In this document: piece after piece, positions 38,526 to 46,342 of the stretch | Layout of the letters: each line of letters begins with the position of its first letter | Position numbering within the stretch: position 1 is the stretch's first letter | Source of the DNA: Haloferax profundi | GTDB lineage: Archaea; Halobacteriota; Halobacteria; Halobacteriales; Haloferacaceae | Direction of reading: 5' to 3' | Assembly: GCF_001469865.1 (NCBI RefSeq) | Contig: NZ_LOPV01000429.1 | Span: 1-52,983, forward strand | DNA: 52,983 nucleotides | Notes under the pieces: model-generated | Databases searched by the model: none | What the model was told of the DNA's origin: nothing | What the model saw: only the letters and a program-made list of their open reading frames with translations | Program-made: the position numbers and the translations under genes

Positions 38526-38894
38526 ATGACGGTCGATGTCGACTTCGGTGAGGACGGACTCGTCCCCGCCGTGGCGCAGGACGCTGACTCCGGGGAGGTA
38601 CTCATGCTGGCGTACGTCTCGCCGGAGGCCCTCGAACGGACGTTGGAGACGGGCCGGGCACACTACTACTCGCGCAGTCGCGACGAACTCTGGGAGAAGG
38701 GCGCATCGAGCGGTCACACACAGGACGTACAGGAGGTTCGGGTCGACTGCGACGCCGACACGCTTCTGTACGTCGTCGACCAGAACGTCGGCGCGTGTCA
38801 CACCGGCCATCGGTCGTGTTTCTACCGGACCATCGACGGCGAGAACGTCGGCGAACGCGTCTTCGACCCCGACGACGTGTACGACGACGAGTAA
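38526..38894 (+). CDS. hisI: Phosphoribosyl-AMP cyclohydrolase
   Basis: A 122-residue HisI that opens the adenine ring of PR-AMP in histidine synthesis. Zinc/magnesium residues are seen in [12 protein letters not shown] and in [11 protein letters not shown], plus the substrate motif [20 protein letters not shown]. The protein is the stand-alone cyclohydrolase; no HisE pyrophosphatase domain is attached. The ATG at 38526 follows an in-frame GTG at 38514; I chose the ATG since MTVDVDF is the usual start. hisA and hisB lie nearby, separated by other genes. Confidence 0.94.
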   Translation: MTVDVDFGEDGLVPAVAQDADSGEVLMLAYVSPEALERTLETGRAHYYSRSRDELWEKGASSGHTQDVQEVRVDCDADTLLYVVDQNVGACHTGHRSCFYRTIDGENVGERVFDPDDVYDDE

Positions 38895-38918
38895 CCGGAC
38901 GACGAATCGACAGCAGGG

Positions 38919-39164
38919 ATGGTAAACGAAATCACCGTCGTGGCCGTCGTCGTCGGACTCGGGTGCTTCGCACTCGGGGCCCGACTCCTCAAGAGCGCCG
39001 CTGCCGCCCGGCGCGTGGCCCGGTCGGACGACCCAGAGTTCGTCCTCGACCCGACGCGGGAGGACCCGCCGGACGACGAACTCGACGGTGGTGACCTCGA
39101 ACGCGGGTTCATGTTACTGGTGTTCGGGGCGCTGGCGCTCGTCTTCGCGGCGATTAGTCTGTAG
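38919..39164 (+). CDS. Small two-helix membrane protein, unknown function
   Basis: An 81-residue protein with membrane segments at about residues 5-25 and 63-80. Between them is a charged loop with a run of acidic residues (DPTREDPPDDELDGGD). It starts 24 bases after hisI in the same direction, so the two are probably co-transcribed. I recognise no family. It is convergent with glmM. Confidence 0.72.
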   Translation: MVNEITVVAVVVGLGCFALGARLLKSAAAARRVARSDDPEFVLDPTREDPPDDELDGGDLERGFMLLVFGALALVFAAISL

Positions 39165-39202
39165 ATTCGAATCGCGTGGGAAAACCTGACTTTCTCGGCG
39201 TT

Positions 39203-40567
39203 TTACAGGTCGTCCAGCGCGGAACGGAGCGCGTCGGCCGCGCCCTCGGCGAGTTCGGTCGCTCGTTCTTCGCTGCGGCCCTCGGCGTAGATGCGAACTT
39301 TCGGTTCGGTCCCCGAGGGTCGCACGAGAACCCACGCGTCGCCGTAGTCGAGGCGGTAGCCATCGGTCGTATTCGGTGTCGCGTCGGCCTCCGTGGCGTA
39401 CTCGTCGGCAGCGTTGAGCATCGCCGTCAACTCCGCTTCCTCGGTGTACTCGATGTTGATGCGGACGTTGAAGTAGTCTTGATACGGGGCGACGACTTCG
39501 CTCGCGGGTCGCTCGGCGACGAGTTCGAGGAACTTCGCCGCGATGTACGCCCCGTCGCGGACGAGGCGATAGTTCGGGAAGAAGACCCCACCGTTCCCCT
39601 CGCCCGCGACGGGGACGTTCGTCCCGGCGCGCCAGAGGTCGCGGATGCGCGTGATGAGGTTTGTCGCGCCGATGGGCGTGAGTTCGAGGTCGGCCCCGAC
39701 CTCCTCGCACACGTCGACGAGTCGCTGGGAGACGTTCACCGCGGAGACGGTGGCGTCGCCGGGTTCGAGGAAGGCGGCGGCGAGGGCGGCGAGCGACGCT
39801 TCGCCGGAGATAGAGTCGCCGTGTTCGTCGACGAAGACGGCCCGGTCGGCGTCGCCGTCGTGGGCGATTCCGAGGTCGGCGTCTGTCGCGCGGACGAGTC
39901 GTTCGAGGTCTCTGAGATTCTCCGGAACAGGTTCGGACTCTCGGCCGGGGAAGTGGCCGTCTGGTTGGGCGTTGACCGTGCGGACCTCACAGCCGAGTTC
40001 GCGGAGGAAGTCGGGCGTGACGAGCGAGCCGGCACCGTGTCCGGGGTCGAGTGCGATGGTGAGGTTCGCCTCGGCGATGGCCTCGCGGTCCACGGTGGCG
40101 AGGAGTTCTTCGCGGTAGTCGTCGTTCGCGGTGTCTATCGACCGGCACGTCCCGACTTCGTCCCACGCGGCGACGTCGAACTCCTCGGTGAGGATGTGGT
40201 CTTCGATGCGCTCTAACTCGTCGACAGAGAGTTCGACACCGTCCTCGCCGACGAGTTTGACGCCGTTGAACTCCGGCGGGTTGTGAGATGCCGTGATGAC
40301 GACGCCCGGAATCGACTGGTCTTCGCAGTACCGGACGGCGGCGGGTGTCGGCACGACACCCAGGTCGTCTACGTCGACGCCGACGCTCGCGAGACCGGAC
40401 GTGGCGGCGTTGACGAACATCTCTCCTGTGGTTCGAGTGTCGCGTGCGATGGCGACGCGGTCGGCGGTCCAGACCGTCCCGGCGGCCTTGGCGACGCGGA
40501 GGACGAACTCCGGTGTGAGGCTCTCACCAACCACACCGCGCGTCCCGCTGGAACCGAAGAGTTTCAT
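39203..40567 (-). CDS. glmM: Phosphoglucosamine/phosphomannomutase
   Basis: A 454-residue alpha-D-phosphohexomutase. The active-site serine is in TASHNPP (Ser94), the metal loop is DGDADRAVFVDEHG, the sugar-binding loop GEGNGGVFFP, and the phosphate loop RPSGTEPKVRIY. GlmM-type enzymes make glucosamine-1-phosphate, others mannose-1-phosphate; the sequence alone does not settle which. I use the ATG at 40567 because MKLFGSSGTRG is the conserved start; the six codons before it are not conserved. It is divergent from hisA. Confidence 0.9.
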   Translation of the reverse strand: MKLFGSSGTRGVVGESLTPEFVLRVAKAAGTVWTADRVAIARDTRTTGEMFVNAATSGLASVGVDVDDLGVVPTPAAVRYCEDQSIPGVVITASHNPPEFNGVKLVGEDGVELSVDELERIEDHILTEEFDVAAWDEVGTCRSIDTANDDYREELLATVDREAIAEANLTIALDPGHGAGSLVTPDFLRELGCEVRTVNAQPDGHFPGRESEPVPENLRDLERLVRATDADLGIAHDGDADRAVFVDEHGDSISGEASLAALAAAFLEPGDATVSAVNVSQRLVDVCEEVGADLELTPIGATNLITRIRDLWRAGTNVPVAGEGNGGVFFPNYRLVRDGAYIAAKFLELVAERPASEVVAPYQDYFNVRINIEYTEEAELTAMLNAADEYATEADATPNTTDGYRLDYGDAWVLVRPSGTEPKVRIYAEGRSEERATELAEGAADALRSALDDL

Positions 40568-40660
40568 TGGGTATGTCTGTATCACGCCACGACAAAGCCG
40601 TTCCGAACTGTTGCTTCACGACTTCCACAATGTCTCGTCTGCGATGTCACCGGATTCGGT

Positions 40661-40669
40661 GCGTTTAGG
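40661..40669 (+). promoter_or_regulatory. hisA promoter, TATA-like box
   Basis: GCGTTTAGG is about 28 bases before the hisA ATG at 40694, a leaderless arrangement. Confidence 0.45.
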
Positions 40670-40693
40670 CACGTCGCTCGCTCACGATGCTGT

Positions 40694-41410
40694 ATGTTCC
40701 CGGAGTTCGAAGTCGTCCCCGCTGTCGACATGCAAGACGGTGAAGTCGTCCAACTCGTCCAGGGCGAACGCGGCACCGAAAAGACGTACGGCGAACCGGT
40801 CGAGGCCGCACGCCGCTGGGTCGACGCCGGCGCGAAGACACTCCACCTCGTAGACCTCGACGGCGCGTTCGAGGGCGAGCGAAAGAACGCTCAGGCGGTC
40901 GATTCTGTGCTCGACGCAGTAGACGTCCCCGTCCAACTCGGCGGCGGAATTCGAACTGCCGACGACGCCCGTGCACTCTTCGACAGGGGCGTCGACCGTG
41001 TCATCTTCGGTACGGCGGCAGTCGAGAACCCCGACATCGTCTCGGAACTCGCCAGTGACTACCCCGACGGCGTGATGGTCAGCCTCGACGCGAAAGACGG
41101 CGAAGTCGTCGTCTCCGGGTGGACCGAAGGGACCGGTCTCGACCCCGCAGAGGCCGCCGCCCGCTACGAAGAACTCGGTGCGGCAGCAATCTTGTTCACC
41201 GACGTGGACGTGGAGGGACAACTCGAAGGCGTCCACCTCGAAACGACCTCACGAGTCGTCGATGCTGTCGACATTCCGGTCGTTGCATCTGGCGGCGTCG
41301 CCTCGCTCGACGATGTCTCCGAACTCCGCGACGTGGGTGCCGCCGCTGCCGTCGTCGGGACTGCGCTCTACGAAGGTCGGTTCACACTCGAAGAAGCGAT
41401 GGACGTGTAA
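40694..41410 (+). CDS. hisA: ProFAR isomerase HisA
   Basis: A 238-residue TIM-barrel isomerase of histidine synthesis. The catalytic aspartates are in VVPAVDMQDGEVVQLVQGE and in LFTDVDVEGQLEGV, and the phosphate loops are in VQLGGGIRT and VVASGGVASL. I chose the ATG at 40694; the much longer open frame overlaps glmM on the other strand and starts with unrelated sequence. It is convergent with a small membrane protein gene, 18 bases away. Confidence 0.95.
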   Translation: MFPEFEVVPAVDMQDGEVVQLVQGERGTEKTYGEPVEAARRWVDAGAKTLHLVDLDGAFEGERKNAQAVDSVLDAVDVPVQLGGGIRTADDARALFDRGVDRVIFGTAAVENPDIVSELASDYPDGVMVSLDAKDGEVVVSGWTEGTGLDPAEAAARYEELGAAAILFTDVDVEGQLEGVHLETTSRVVDAVDIPVVASGGVASLDDVSELRDVGAAAAVVGTALYEGRFTLEEAMDV

Positions 41411-41428
41411 GCCACGCTCTCTCCGGAC

Positions 41429-41785
41429 TCAGAGGCGAACGTAGCGCCCGACGAGCGCAGCGACGCTGTCGACGACGCCGTAGACGCCGACGGCGACGAA
41501 CAGTACCCCGATGAGCACGGTTTCGAGCCGCGATGTCGCGAGAAACGGACCACTGAGGACGAGCATACTAAGCGTCACGACGTCTCGTTTCGGGTTCAGT
41601 TCGAGTCTGTTCGTGGCCGGTGCACCGGGCCGTGCGGCGCGCTGTGGCCTCTCTGGCGTGTCGTTTGCGGACCGTGGTCGGTCTGCTCGTGCCGTTTTCG
41701 ACGTTCGCCGCTCGTCTGCTCGTTTGTCCGCCGATTCGTCTCTGCGGGCGTTCGCTGACAGACCACCGCCTACCGTGTTGGACAT
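41429..41785 (-). CDS. Small membrane protein, unknown function
   Basis: A 118-residue protein. The first 65 residues are charged and probably disordered (SANARRDESADKRADERRTS). The rest has two hydrophobic stretches (about 70-85 and 88-112). It follows the 52-residue membrane gene by 15 bases on the same strand, so the two form a likely operon under the TATA box at 41981-41990. I see no known family. Confidence 0.65.
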   Translation of the reverse strand: MSNTVGGGLSANARRDESADKRADERRTSKTARADRPRSANDTPERPQRAARPGAPATNRLELNPKRDVVTLSMLVLSGPFLATSRLETVLIGVLFVAVGVYGVVDSVAALVGRYVRL

Positions 41786-41800
41786 TCCGTCTCCACCTTG

Positions 41801-41959
41801 TCAGCGATTGTTCTGTGCCCCGTCGGCGAGTACCGTCGCACCGACTGCCAGTGCGACGAGTGCGAGTCCGAGGCCGACGGCTATCTCTGACCGTGCTGTC
41901 AGCAGGAGTCCCCCGACGCAGATGGTGTATCCGGCCACCAGCGCTCCCTTGCGATGCAT
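41801..41959 (-). CDS. 52-residue membrane protein
   Basis: A short gene with a strong leaderless promoter (AATTCATATC, minus strand, 41981-41990, about 26 bases before the ATG). The product has a basic N-tip (MHRKGALVAG) and two short hydrophobic segments around a RSEIAVG turn, ending in DGAQNNR. The positive-inside pattern fits a small membrane protein. It is followed 15 bases later by the 118-residue membrane gene. No family known to me. Confidence 0.65.
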   Translation of the reverse strand: MHRKGALVAGYTICVGGLLLTARSEIAVGLGLALVALAVGATVLADGAQNNR

Positions 41960-41980
41960 GTCCCTCTCTACGCGTCCAAA

Positions 41981-41990
41981 GATATGAATT
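41981..41990 (-). promoter_or_regulatory. TATA box of the small membrane operon
   Basis: AATTCATATC on the minus strand, about 26 bases upstream of the ATG at 41959. The same TTCATAT form precedes hisB and the zinc micro-protein at 45467. Confidence 0.6.
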
Positions 41991-42400
41991 TCAGGCAGAC
42001 GAGCGTCTGACGCTCGACTCGAAACGAGGGGGTCCGCGAACCACCGTCGTCACTGGGTCTCTCGCGTTCTTATCCATCGGCAAACGCCGGTCGGGCCCAC
42101 GTCGTCGACGGCGGGGGTCTCACACCACGGTTGGTGCCAGCATACCACGTGGATGTTTGTTCACCTAATGGTGTCCATCAGGCCAGGCAACGAGTCGTGG
42201 TCGGTCGTCAACCACTGACTAACGGACTAATTTCGGGAAAACCGCTGTACTGCGACACCGTGGATGTGTGATATTTATCGGCTTTTAACGAGGAATCTCG
42301 GTGTTACAGACACGTTAGGATGTCTACCAGGGGACTAACTAAGATAATGTCTCTTCTTCAACACGTACGGGAAGCACGAGGAACATCCAATGGAGGAACT
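41991..42400. other. Intergenic region with an ORB-like site and promoter
   Basis: About 400 bases without a convincing gene. An ORB-like site lies at 42012-42033 (plus; CTCGACTCGAAACGAGGGGG plus T; about 17 of 22 matches to the 13310 ORB). A/T-rich ATATTTATCGGCTTTTAACG at 42271-42290 is the probable promoter of the HTH membrane protein. Two in-frame ATG codons (42320, 42347) could lengthen that gene, but GGAGG at 42392-42396 supports 42401. Confidence 0.55.
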
Positions 42401-43024
42401 ATGAGCGGGTCGACACCCAGAGAACAGAACGCCCCCTTCGGAGTCGCGACGTCGATAGAATCGGTCGACGATTCGGTGGACCCACCGACCAGAGACGACG
42501 TCTTCGAGGCACTGAGCAACCGCCGCCGCCGGTACGCCTTGCACCATCTCAAACGCATCGACGGCGACGAACCGGTCGAACTCTCGGAGATTTCGAGGCA
42601 GGTTGCAGCGTGGGAACTCGGAACCGACCCACGAGAACTGTCGTACGACGACCGGAAGAACGTCCACACGTCACTGTATCAGTTTCACGCACCGAAGATG
42701 GACGAACTGGGACTCGTCCAGTACGACCAACGTGGTGGAACGGTCGAACTCACCGAGTATGGCAGAGAAATCGACGTCTACCTCGAGACAGTCTCCGAAG
42801 AGCAAATCCCGTGGAGCGTCTACTTCTTTTTGCTCTCTGCGGGGATGATTGTGCTCGTCGGTGCTGCGTGGGCCGACCTCTTTCCCTTCTCGACGATTCC
42901 CGACATCGCGTGGGCGGAAGTGGTCGCATCCCTCTTTTTGCTCTCTTCGGCCGCCTTCGTCTATCACAGTCGGTACTCGATGCGCGTCGGGAACGACGGT
43001 CCACCGCCGGAGGTGGAAGAATGA
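42401..43024 (+). CDS. HTH membrane protein (DUF7344-type)
   Basis: A 207-residue haloarchaeal protein. A winged-helix domain fills about residues 30-130 (DDVFEALSNRRRRYALHHLK, then KNVHTSLYQFHAPKMDELGL and VQYDQRGGTVELTEYG), the form found in the DUF7344 group. Two membrane helices follow (about 140-160 and 170-190) and a short tail. A membrane-tethered transcription regulator is a fair guess, not proven. GGAGG four bases before the ATG at 42401 decides the start. Its stop overlaps a possible 47-codon gene (ATGA). Confidence 0.82.
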   Translation: MSGSTPREQNAPFGVATSIESVDDSVDPPTRDDVFEALSNRRRRYALHHLKRIDGDEPVELSEISRQVAAWELGTDPRELSYDDRKNVHTSLYQFHAPKMDELGLVQYDQRGGTVELTEYGREIDVYLETVSEEQIPWSVYFFLLSAGMIVLVGAAWADLFPFSTIPDIAWAEVVASLFLLSSAAFVYHSRYSMRVGNDGPPPEVEE

Positions 43025-43164
43025 CACGACAGAGAGACGTGATTGCCACCCTGTCGCTCGCCGTTCACACTGCGTGCGTGCGTTCGTCGGGTGAGACACC
43101 GACCGCAGCGACTCACAGCGTGAACGACGAAATTCGTGTCTCTCGACTGGCGAGGCGGTGGTGA
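43021..43164 (+). CDS. Possible 47-residue protein
   Basis: A short frame whose ATG overlaps the previous stop (ATGA) and whose TGA is directly followed by the next ATG. The product is basic and polar with one cysteine (SLAVHTACVRSSGE). G or C at the third position is lower than in neighbouring genes (about two thirds). The tight coupling to both neighbours is the only support; it may be a chance frame. Confidence 0.3.
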   Translation: MTRQRDVIATLSLAVHTACVRSSGETPTAATHSVNDEIRVSRLARRW

Positions 43165-43344
43165 ATGAGTCTCCTCGACCGTGTACCGGGCATGGTCTCA
43201 GGTGCCCCACGGCGAAACGTGCTCGTCTTGCTGTTGTATCTCCTGTTTCTCTTCTTCTCTGTGAGTCTCTTTTTGCTGGAGCGGACCGCCGCCATCGTCG
43301 CGCTTGCGGCTCGCCCACTTCGGTGGTGGACAGTTCGACGCTGA
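43165..43344 (+). CDS. 59-residue single-helix membrane protein
   Basis: The ATG directly follows the stop of the preceding short frame. After a cytosolic start (MSLLDRVPGMVSGAPRRN) there is one strong hydrophobic helix with many Leu and Phe, then a basic tail ending in RWWTVRR. The charge pattern fits a small membrane protein. It would be the last gene of a run beginning with the HTH membrane protein. No family is known to me. Confidence 0.5.
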   Translation: MSLLDRVPGMVSGAPRRNVLVLLLYLLFLFFSVSLFLLERTAAIVALAARPLRWWTVRR

Positions 43345-43375
43345 CGTGGTCGGCCTCTGTCACCGACGACGCGAA

Positions 43376-43385
43376 TTCATATATG
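43376..43385 (+). promoter_or_regulatory. hisB promoter, TATA box
   Basis: TTCATATATG is centred about 27 bases before the hisB ATG at 43408; leaderless. Confidence 0.65.
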
Positions 43386-43407
43386 TTCGGCCTCCCTCGA
43401 ACGCGAT

Positions 43408-44001
43408 ATGAGCGACGCCGACCGAACTGCGGCCGTCTCCCGCGAGACATCCGAGACGACCATCGACGTGACACTCGCCGTCGACGGCGACGGCGACGCC
43501 GTCGTCGAAACCGGCATCGGATTCTTCGACCACATGCTGGAGGCCTTCGCCAAACACGGCCTGTTCGACCTGACCGTCCAGTGCGACGGTGACCTGCACA
43601 TCGACGACCACCACACCGTCGAGGACGTGGCTATCGTCCTCGGCGAGGCGTTCACGGAAGCACTCGGCGACAAGCGCGGTATCGTCCGCTACGCCGACCG
43701 AAAGGTTCCGCTCGACGAAGCAGTTGCATCGGTCGTCGTCGACGTGTCTGGTCGCCCCTTTTTCGACTTTTCCGGCGAGTTCTCGCAACCCTACGTCGGC
43801 GAGTTCACGAGCGTCATGGCCGAGCACTTCGCCATGTCACTGGCGATGAACGCCGGACTCACCCTCCACGCCGGTGTCGAAGGCGAGAACGCCCACCACG
43901 AGGTCGAAGCGCTGTTCAAAGCGCTCGCACGCGCACTCGACGACGCGACTCGCGTGGACCCGCGTCGCTCTGACACGCCGAGCACGAAAGGAAAGCTGTA
44001 G
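43408..44001 (+). CDS. hisB: Imidazoleglycerol-phosphate dehydratase
   Basis: A 197-residue HisB. Metal-binding histidine motifs are [40 protein letters not shown] and [20 protein letters not shown], all intact. It carries only the dehydratase, without the phosphatase domain of enterobacterial HisB, as normal in archaea. It is the third his gene in a 5.5-kb stretch (hisI, hisA, hisB), each with its own promoter. It is convergent with a zinc-finger gene three bases away. Confidence 0.96.
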   Translation: MSDADRTAAVSRETSETTIDVTLAVDGDGDAVVETGIGFFDHMLEAFAKHGLFDLTVQCDGDLHIDDHHTVEDVAIVLGEAFTEALGDKRGIVRYADRKVPLDEAVASVVVDVSGRPFFDFSGEFSQPYVGEFTSVMAEHFAMSLAMNAGLTLHAGVEGENAHHEVEALFKALARALDDATRVDPRRSDTPSTKGKL

Positions 44002-44004
44002 TCC

Positions 44005-44742
44005 TCAGGGTTTTCGGAGCGTTCCGCCGTCGTCGACGAGGAGTCCGCGCTCGACTGCGTAGTCGAAGATATCTGCGACCTGGTCGTCGTCCAGGTCGTA
44101 CGCGTTCGACGCCAGTGCTTCCACCTCCGCTCGCTCGACGGGGAACTCGCGGTTCTGGAGGATACGGACGACTTTTCTGAACTGTGGGGGCTCAGCCGGT
44201 GTGTCGTCGGTGGTGACGTCGTCACCCTCGGCGTCGCCTGCTGGTTCGTCGCTGCTAGCGTCGTCTCCCGTCTCGTCTTCGCCACCAGCGTCACCTTCGG
44301 CGTCGACTGAGTCGTCTCCATCAGTCTCGTCGTTGGAACTCGATTCGCTCTCGTCTGTCTGCACCGAGTCGGTGTCGAGTGGGTCTGCAGCGGCAGTCTC
44401 TGGCGAGTTCGGCGAGTCGTGGTCGGCCGGTTCGGGCGGCGACGGTGCCGGGTCGACGGCGTCGACGTCGACTGTCGCAGCGTCGCCAGTCGATTCGGAA
44501 CCACCTGCTGAGGGGGTCGCAGATGCCCCCGTCTCGGCGGGCGCGTCGTCGGGGACTTCCACCTCGGCTTCGACGCCGAGTCGCGTGAGAAGCGGTTCGA
44601 CGACGTCCGTCAGCGTCTCCTCGCAGTGTTCACAGAGGACGACCCGTCGTTGGTCGTCTGCGGGCGTGAGTTCCGGCGGGAGTACCTCGAAGACACCGGC
44701 GGCGTCGGCACCGCAGAAGTCGCACGTGCGTAGTTGGCGCAT
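44005..44742 (-). CDS. Zinc-finger protein with acidic linker, unknown function
   Basis: A 245-residue protein. The N-terminus has two CxxC pairs (CDFCGADAAG and LCEHCEETL). A very acidic low-complexity linker with Ser/Thr/Asp/Glu occupies about residues 65-180. The last 65 residues look like a small helical domain (FRKVVRILQNREFPVERAEV, AYDLDDDQVADIFDYAVERG). This three-part layout recalls OapC but the end domains differ. I use the ATG at 44742, right before the first cysteine pair, instead of one 35 codons upstream. Function unknown. Confidence 0.72.
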   Translation of the reverse strand: MRQLRTCDFCGADAAGVFEVLPPELTPADDQRRVVLCEHCEETLTDVVEPLLTRLGVEAEVEVPDDAPAETGASATPSAGGSESTGDAATVDVDAVDPAPSPPEPADHDSPNSPETAAADPLDTDSVQTDESESSSNDETDGDDSVDAEGDAGGEDETGDDASSDEPAGDAEGDDVTTDDTPAEPPQFRKVVRILQNREFPVERAEVEALASNAYDLDDDQVADIFDYAVERGLLVDDGGTLRKP

Positions 44743-44881
44743 GCACGAGGCGTCTTCCCGACGACGGTTAAACCCTCTTGCCGGCCCGGTCGGTGGCCCG
44801 TGAGAGGACGCACCGACCACGGTCCAGTCGTGCGTTCGACATACCACTTAATGTGACTGCCCGCAAACTGCGGGACGACGA

Positions 44882-45385
44882 ATGTTCGACGAGATTATGG
44901 AGAAGTTCGAAGGCAGTCCGAGCCAACAGGCTGTCATTCGACTGCTCTTGGAACGCGGCTTCTCCGTGAACGACCAGGGACGGGTCGTTTCGGGCGGCAT
45001 CGAGATTCCGAACACTGGCATCGCCCGCGAGGCCGGCGTCGACCGGCGCGTGGTGGACTCGACGACAGACGCCATCCTCGCGGACGAGGAACTCCGGCGC
45101 ATCTTCCAGAACATCTCGGCGATTCCGAGTCTGATGGACCTCGCCCCGGTCCTCGACCTCTCCGTGCTCACCGTCGAGGTTGCGAACGCGGACGAACCGG
45201 GAATCGTCGCTACCGTCACCTCGAAACTCGCCGACGCCGGTATCTCCATCCGCCAGACGATTAGCGAGGACCCCGAGTTCACCGACGACCCGAAACTCTA
45301 CATCATCACCGACGAACCCGTCCCCGGCGACTTACTCAACGACCTCTCGAACCTCGGGTTCGTCCGGCGCATCACCATCGCCTGA
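44882..45385 (+). CDS. HTH and ACT domain regulator of amino acid metabolism
   Basis: A 167-residue protein. An N-terminal helical HTH part (GSPSQQAVIRLLLERGFSVN, GIAREAGVDRRVVDSTTDA) is followed by an ACT domain (LTVEVANADEPGIVATVTSK, LADAGISIRQTISEDPEFTD). This combination is widespread in euryarchaea and is thought to respond to amino acids; the DNA targets are unknown. A TATA-like CACTTAATG near 44846 precedes the ATG by about 33 bases. Confidence 0.85.
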   Translation: MFDEIMEKFEGSPSQQAVIRLLLERGFSVNDQGRVVSGGIEIPNTGIAREAGVDRRVVDSTTDAILADEELRRIFQNISAIPSLMDLAPVLDLSVLTVEVANADEPGIVATVTSKLADAGISIRQTISEDPEFTDDPKLYIITDEPVPGDLLNDLSNLGFVRRITIA

Positions 45386-45437
45386 ACCCGTCTACCCTGT
45401 TAGTTCGTCGTAGTTTCTGTCAGTCTAGCAATAAGAT

Positions 45438-45445
45438 TCATATGT
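45438..45445 (+). promoter_or_regulatory. TATA box of the zinc micro-protein gene
   Basis: TTCATATG, about 26 bases before the ATG at 45467. It is the same TATA form as upstream of hisB. Confidence 0.6.
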
Positions 45446-45466
45446 GATTTCCTGCTATCTAGTCTC

Positions 45467-45583
45467 ATGTCTCACGTCCGCAACTGTATGTGCTGTGGTG
45501 CGCAGATTTCGGAGACACGCCACCTCTGCGGGGTCTGTATCCAAAACGGGTGTACGTCGTACGCGAACGCCTGCGGACAGTGA
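45467..45583 (+). CDS. 38-residue zinc-finger micro-protein
   Basis: A very short gene with a clean leaderless promoter. The product has seven cysteines in 38 residues, among them CMCCGAQ and CGVCIQNGC, which can form a zinc site of four cysteines with extra thiols. Small CPxCG-type zinc proteins are known in haloarchaea and some affect growth and biofilm; this one has non-standard spacing. It lies between the HTH-ACT regulator and the IMPACT gene, on the same strand as both. Cysteine density far above chance and the promoter support it. Confidence 0.7.
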   Translation: MSHVRNCMCCGAQISETRHLCGVCIQNGCTSYANACGQ

Positions 45584-45665
45584 CTTGACGACCGGGCCAT
45601 TCTGACGACCGGACACCTCCGCCCGGTGGGAATCCTTTTGCATACCGCGATGCCAACTCGGAGTC

Positions 45666-46298
45666 ATGACTGACGCCTACCGTACCGTCACAGGCCGGGC
45701 CGAAGCGCGGTTCGAAGTCAGTGGTTCTGAGTTCATCGGCTACATCTCGCCCGCAGAGACGGTTGCAGAGGCGGAGGCGTTCATCGACGACATCGAAGAC
45801 CGACATCCGGACGCGACGCACAACGTCCCCGCGTACCGCGTGCCAGCAGGTGCGGCGTCGTCTGCCGTCCCCGGCGGGGGGAACGTCATGCTTCGCGAGT
45901 ACCAGAGTGACGACGGCGAACCCACCGGGTCGTCGGGGAAACCTGCACTCAACGTCCTCGTCCAGCAAGACGTGCGCAACGTCGTCGCCGTCGTGACCCG
46001 GTACTACGGCGGGACCAACCTCGGTGTCGGTGGCCTCGCTCGGGCGTACTCTCGCGCCGTCAAAGAAGCCCTCGACGCGGCCGGTATCGTCGAAGAGATA
46101 CCGCACGAACGGTTCACCGCGACGGTCGACTACGACGACTCCGGGGACGTTCGCGGCATCCTCGAATCGACGGGCGTCGAGTTCGAAGCCGACTACGACC
46201 AACGGGTCTCCTTTTCGGTTCGCGTCCCCATCGACGACGCCGACGCACTCCGCGATAGACTCAGGAGTGCGACGAGTGGCCGTGTCGAGATAGAATGA
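45666..46298 (+). CDS. IMPACT/YigZ family protein
   Basis: A 210-residue member of the UPF0029 (YigZ/IMPACT) family. The N-terminal domain shows the signatures GSEFIGYISPAETVAEAEAF, DGEPTGSSGKPALNVL, and VVAVVTRYYGGTNLGVGGLA with RAYSRAVKEAL. The C-terminal DUF1949-like domain follows (ERFTATVDYDDSGDVRGILE). In eukaryotes IMPACT modulates the Gcn2 pathway; the prokaryotic role is not settled. It is convergent with the TRAP transporter gene, 45 bases away. Confidence 0.9.
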   Translation: MTDAYRTVTGRAEARFEVSGSEFIGYISPAETVAEAEAFIDDIEDRHPDATHNVPAYRVPAGAASSAVPGGGNVMLREYQSDDGEPTGSSGKPALNVLVQQDVRNVVAVVTRYYGGTNLGVGGLARAYSRAVKEALDAAGIVEEIPHERFTATVDYDDSGDVRGILESTGVEFEADYDQRVSFSVRVPIDDADALRDRLRSATSGRVEIE

Positions 46299-46342
46299 GC
46301 AGCGAACGTGAGGAACGAAGACCGAACCGCGAACTGACCGAG

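Noticed and set aside
42824-43275. Recurring CTTTTTGCT motif in three places
   Set aside because: It encodes the hydrophobic Phe-Leu-Leu stretches of membrane helices, so coding sequence explains it.
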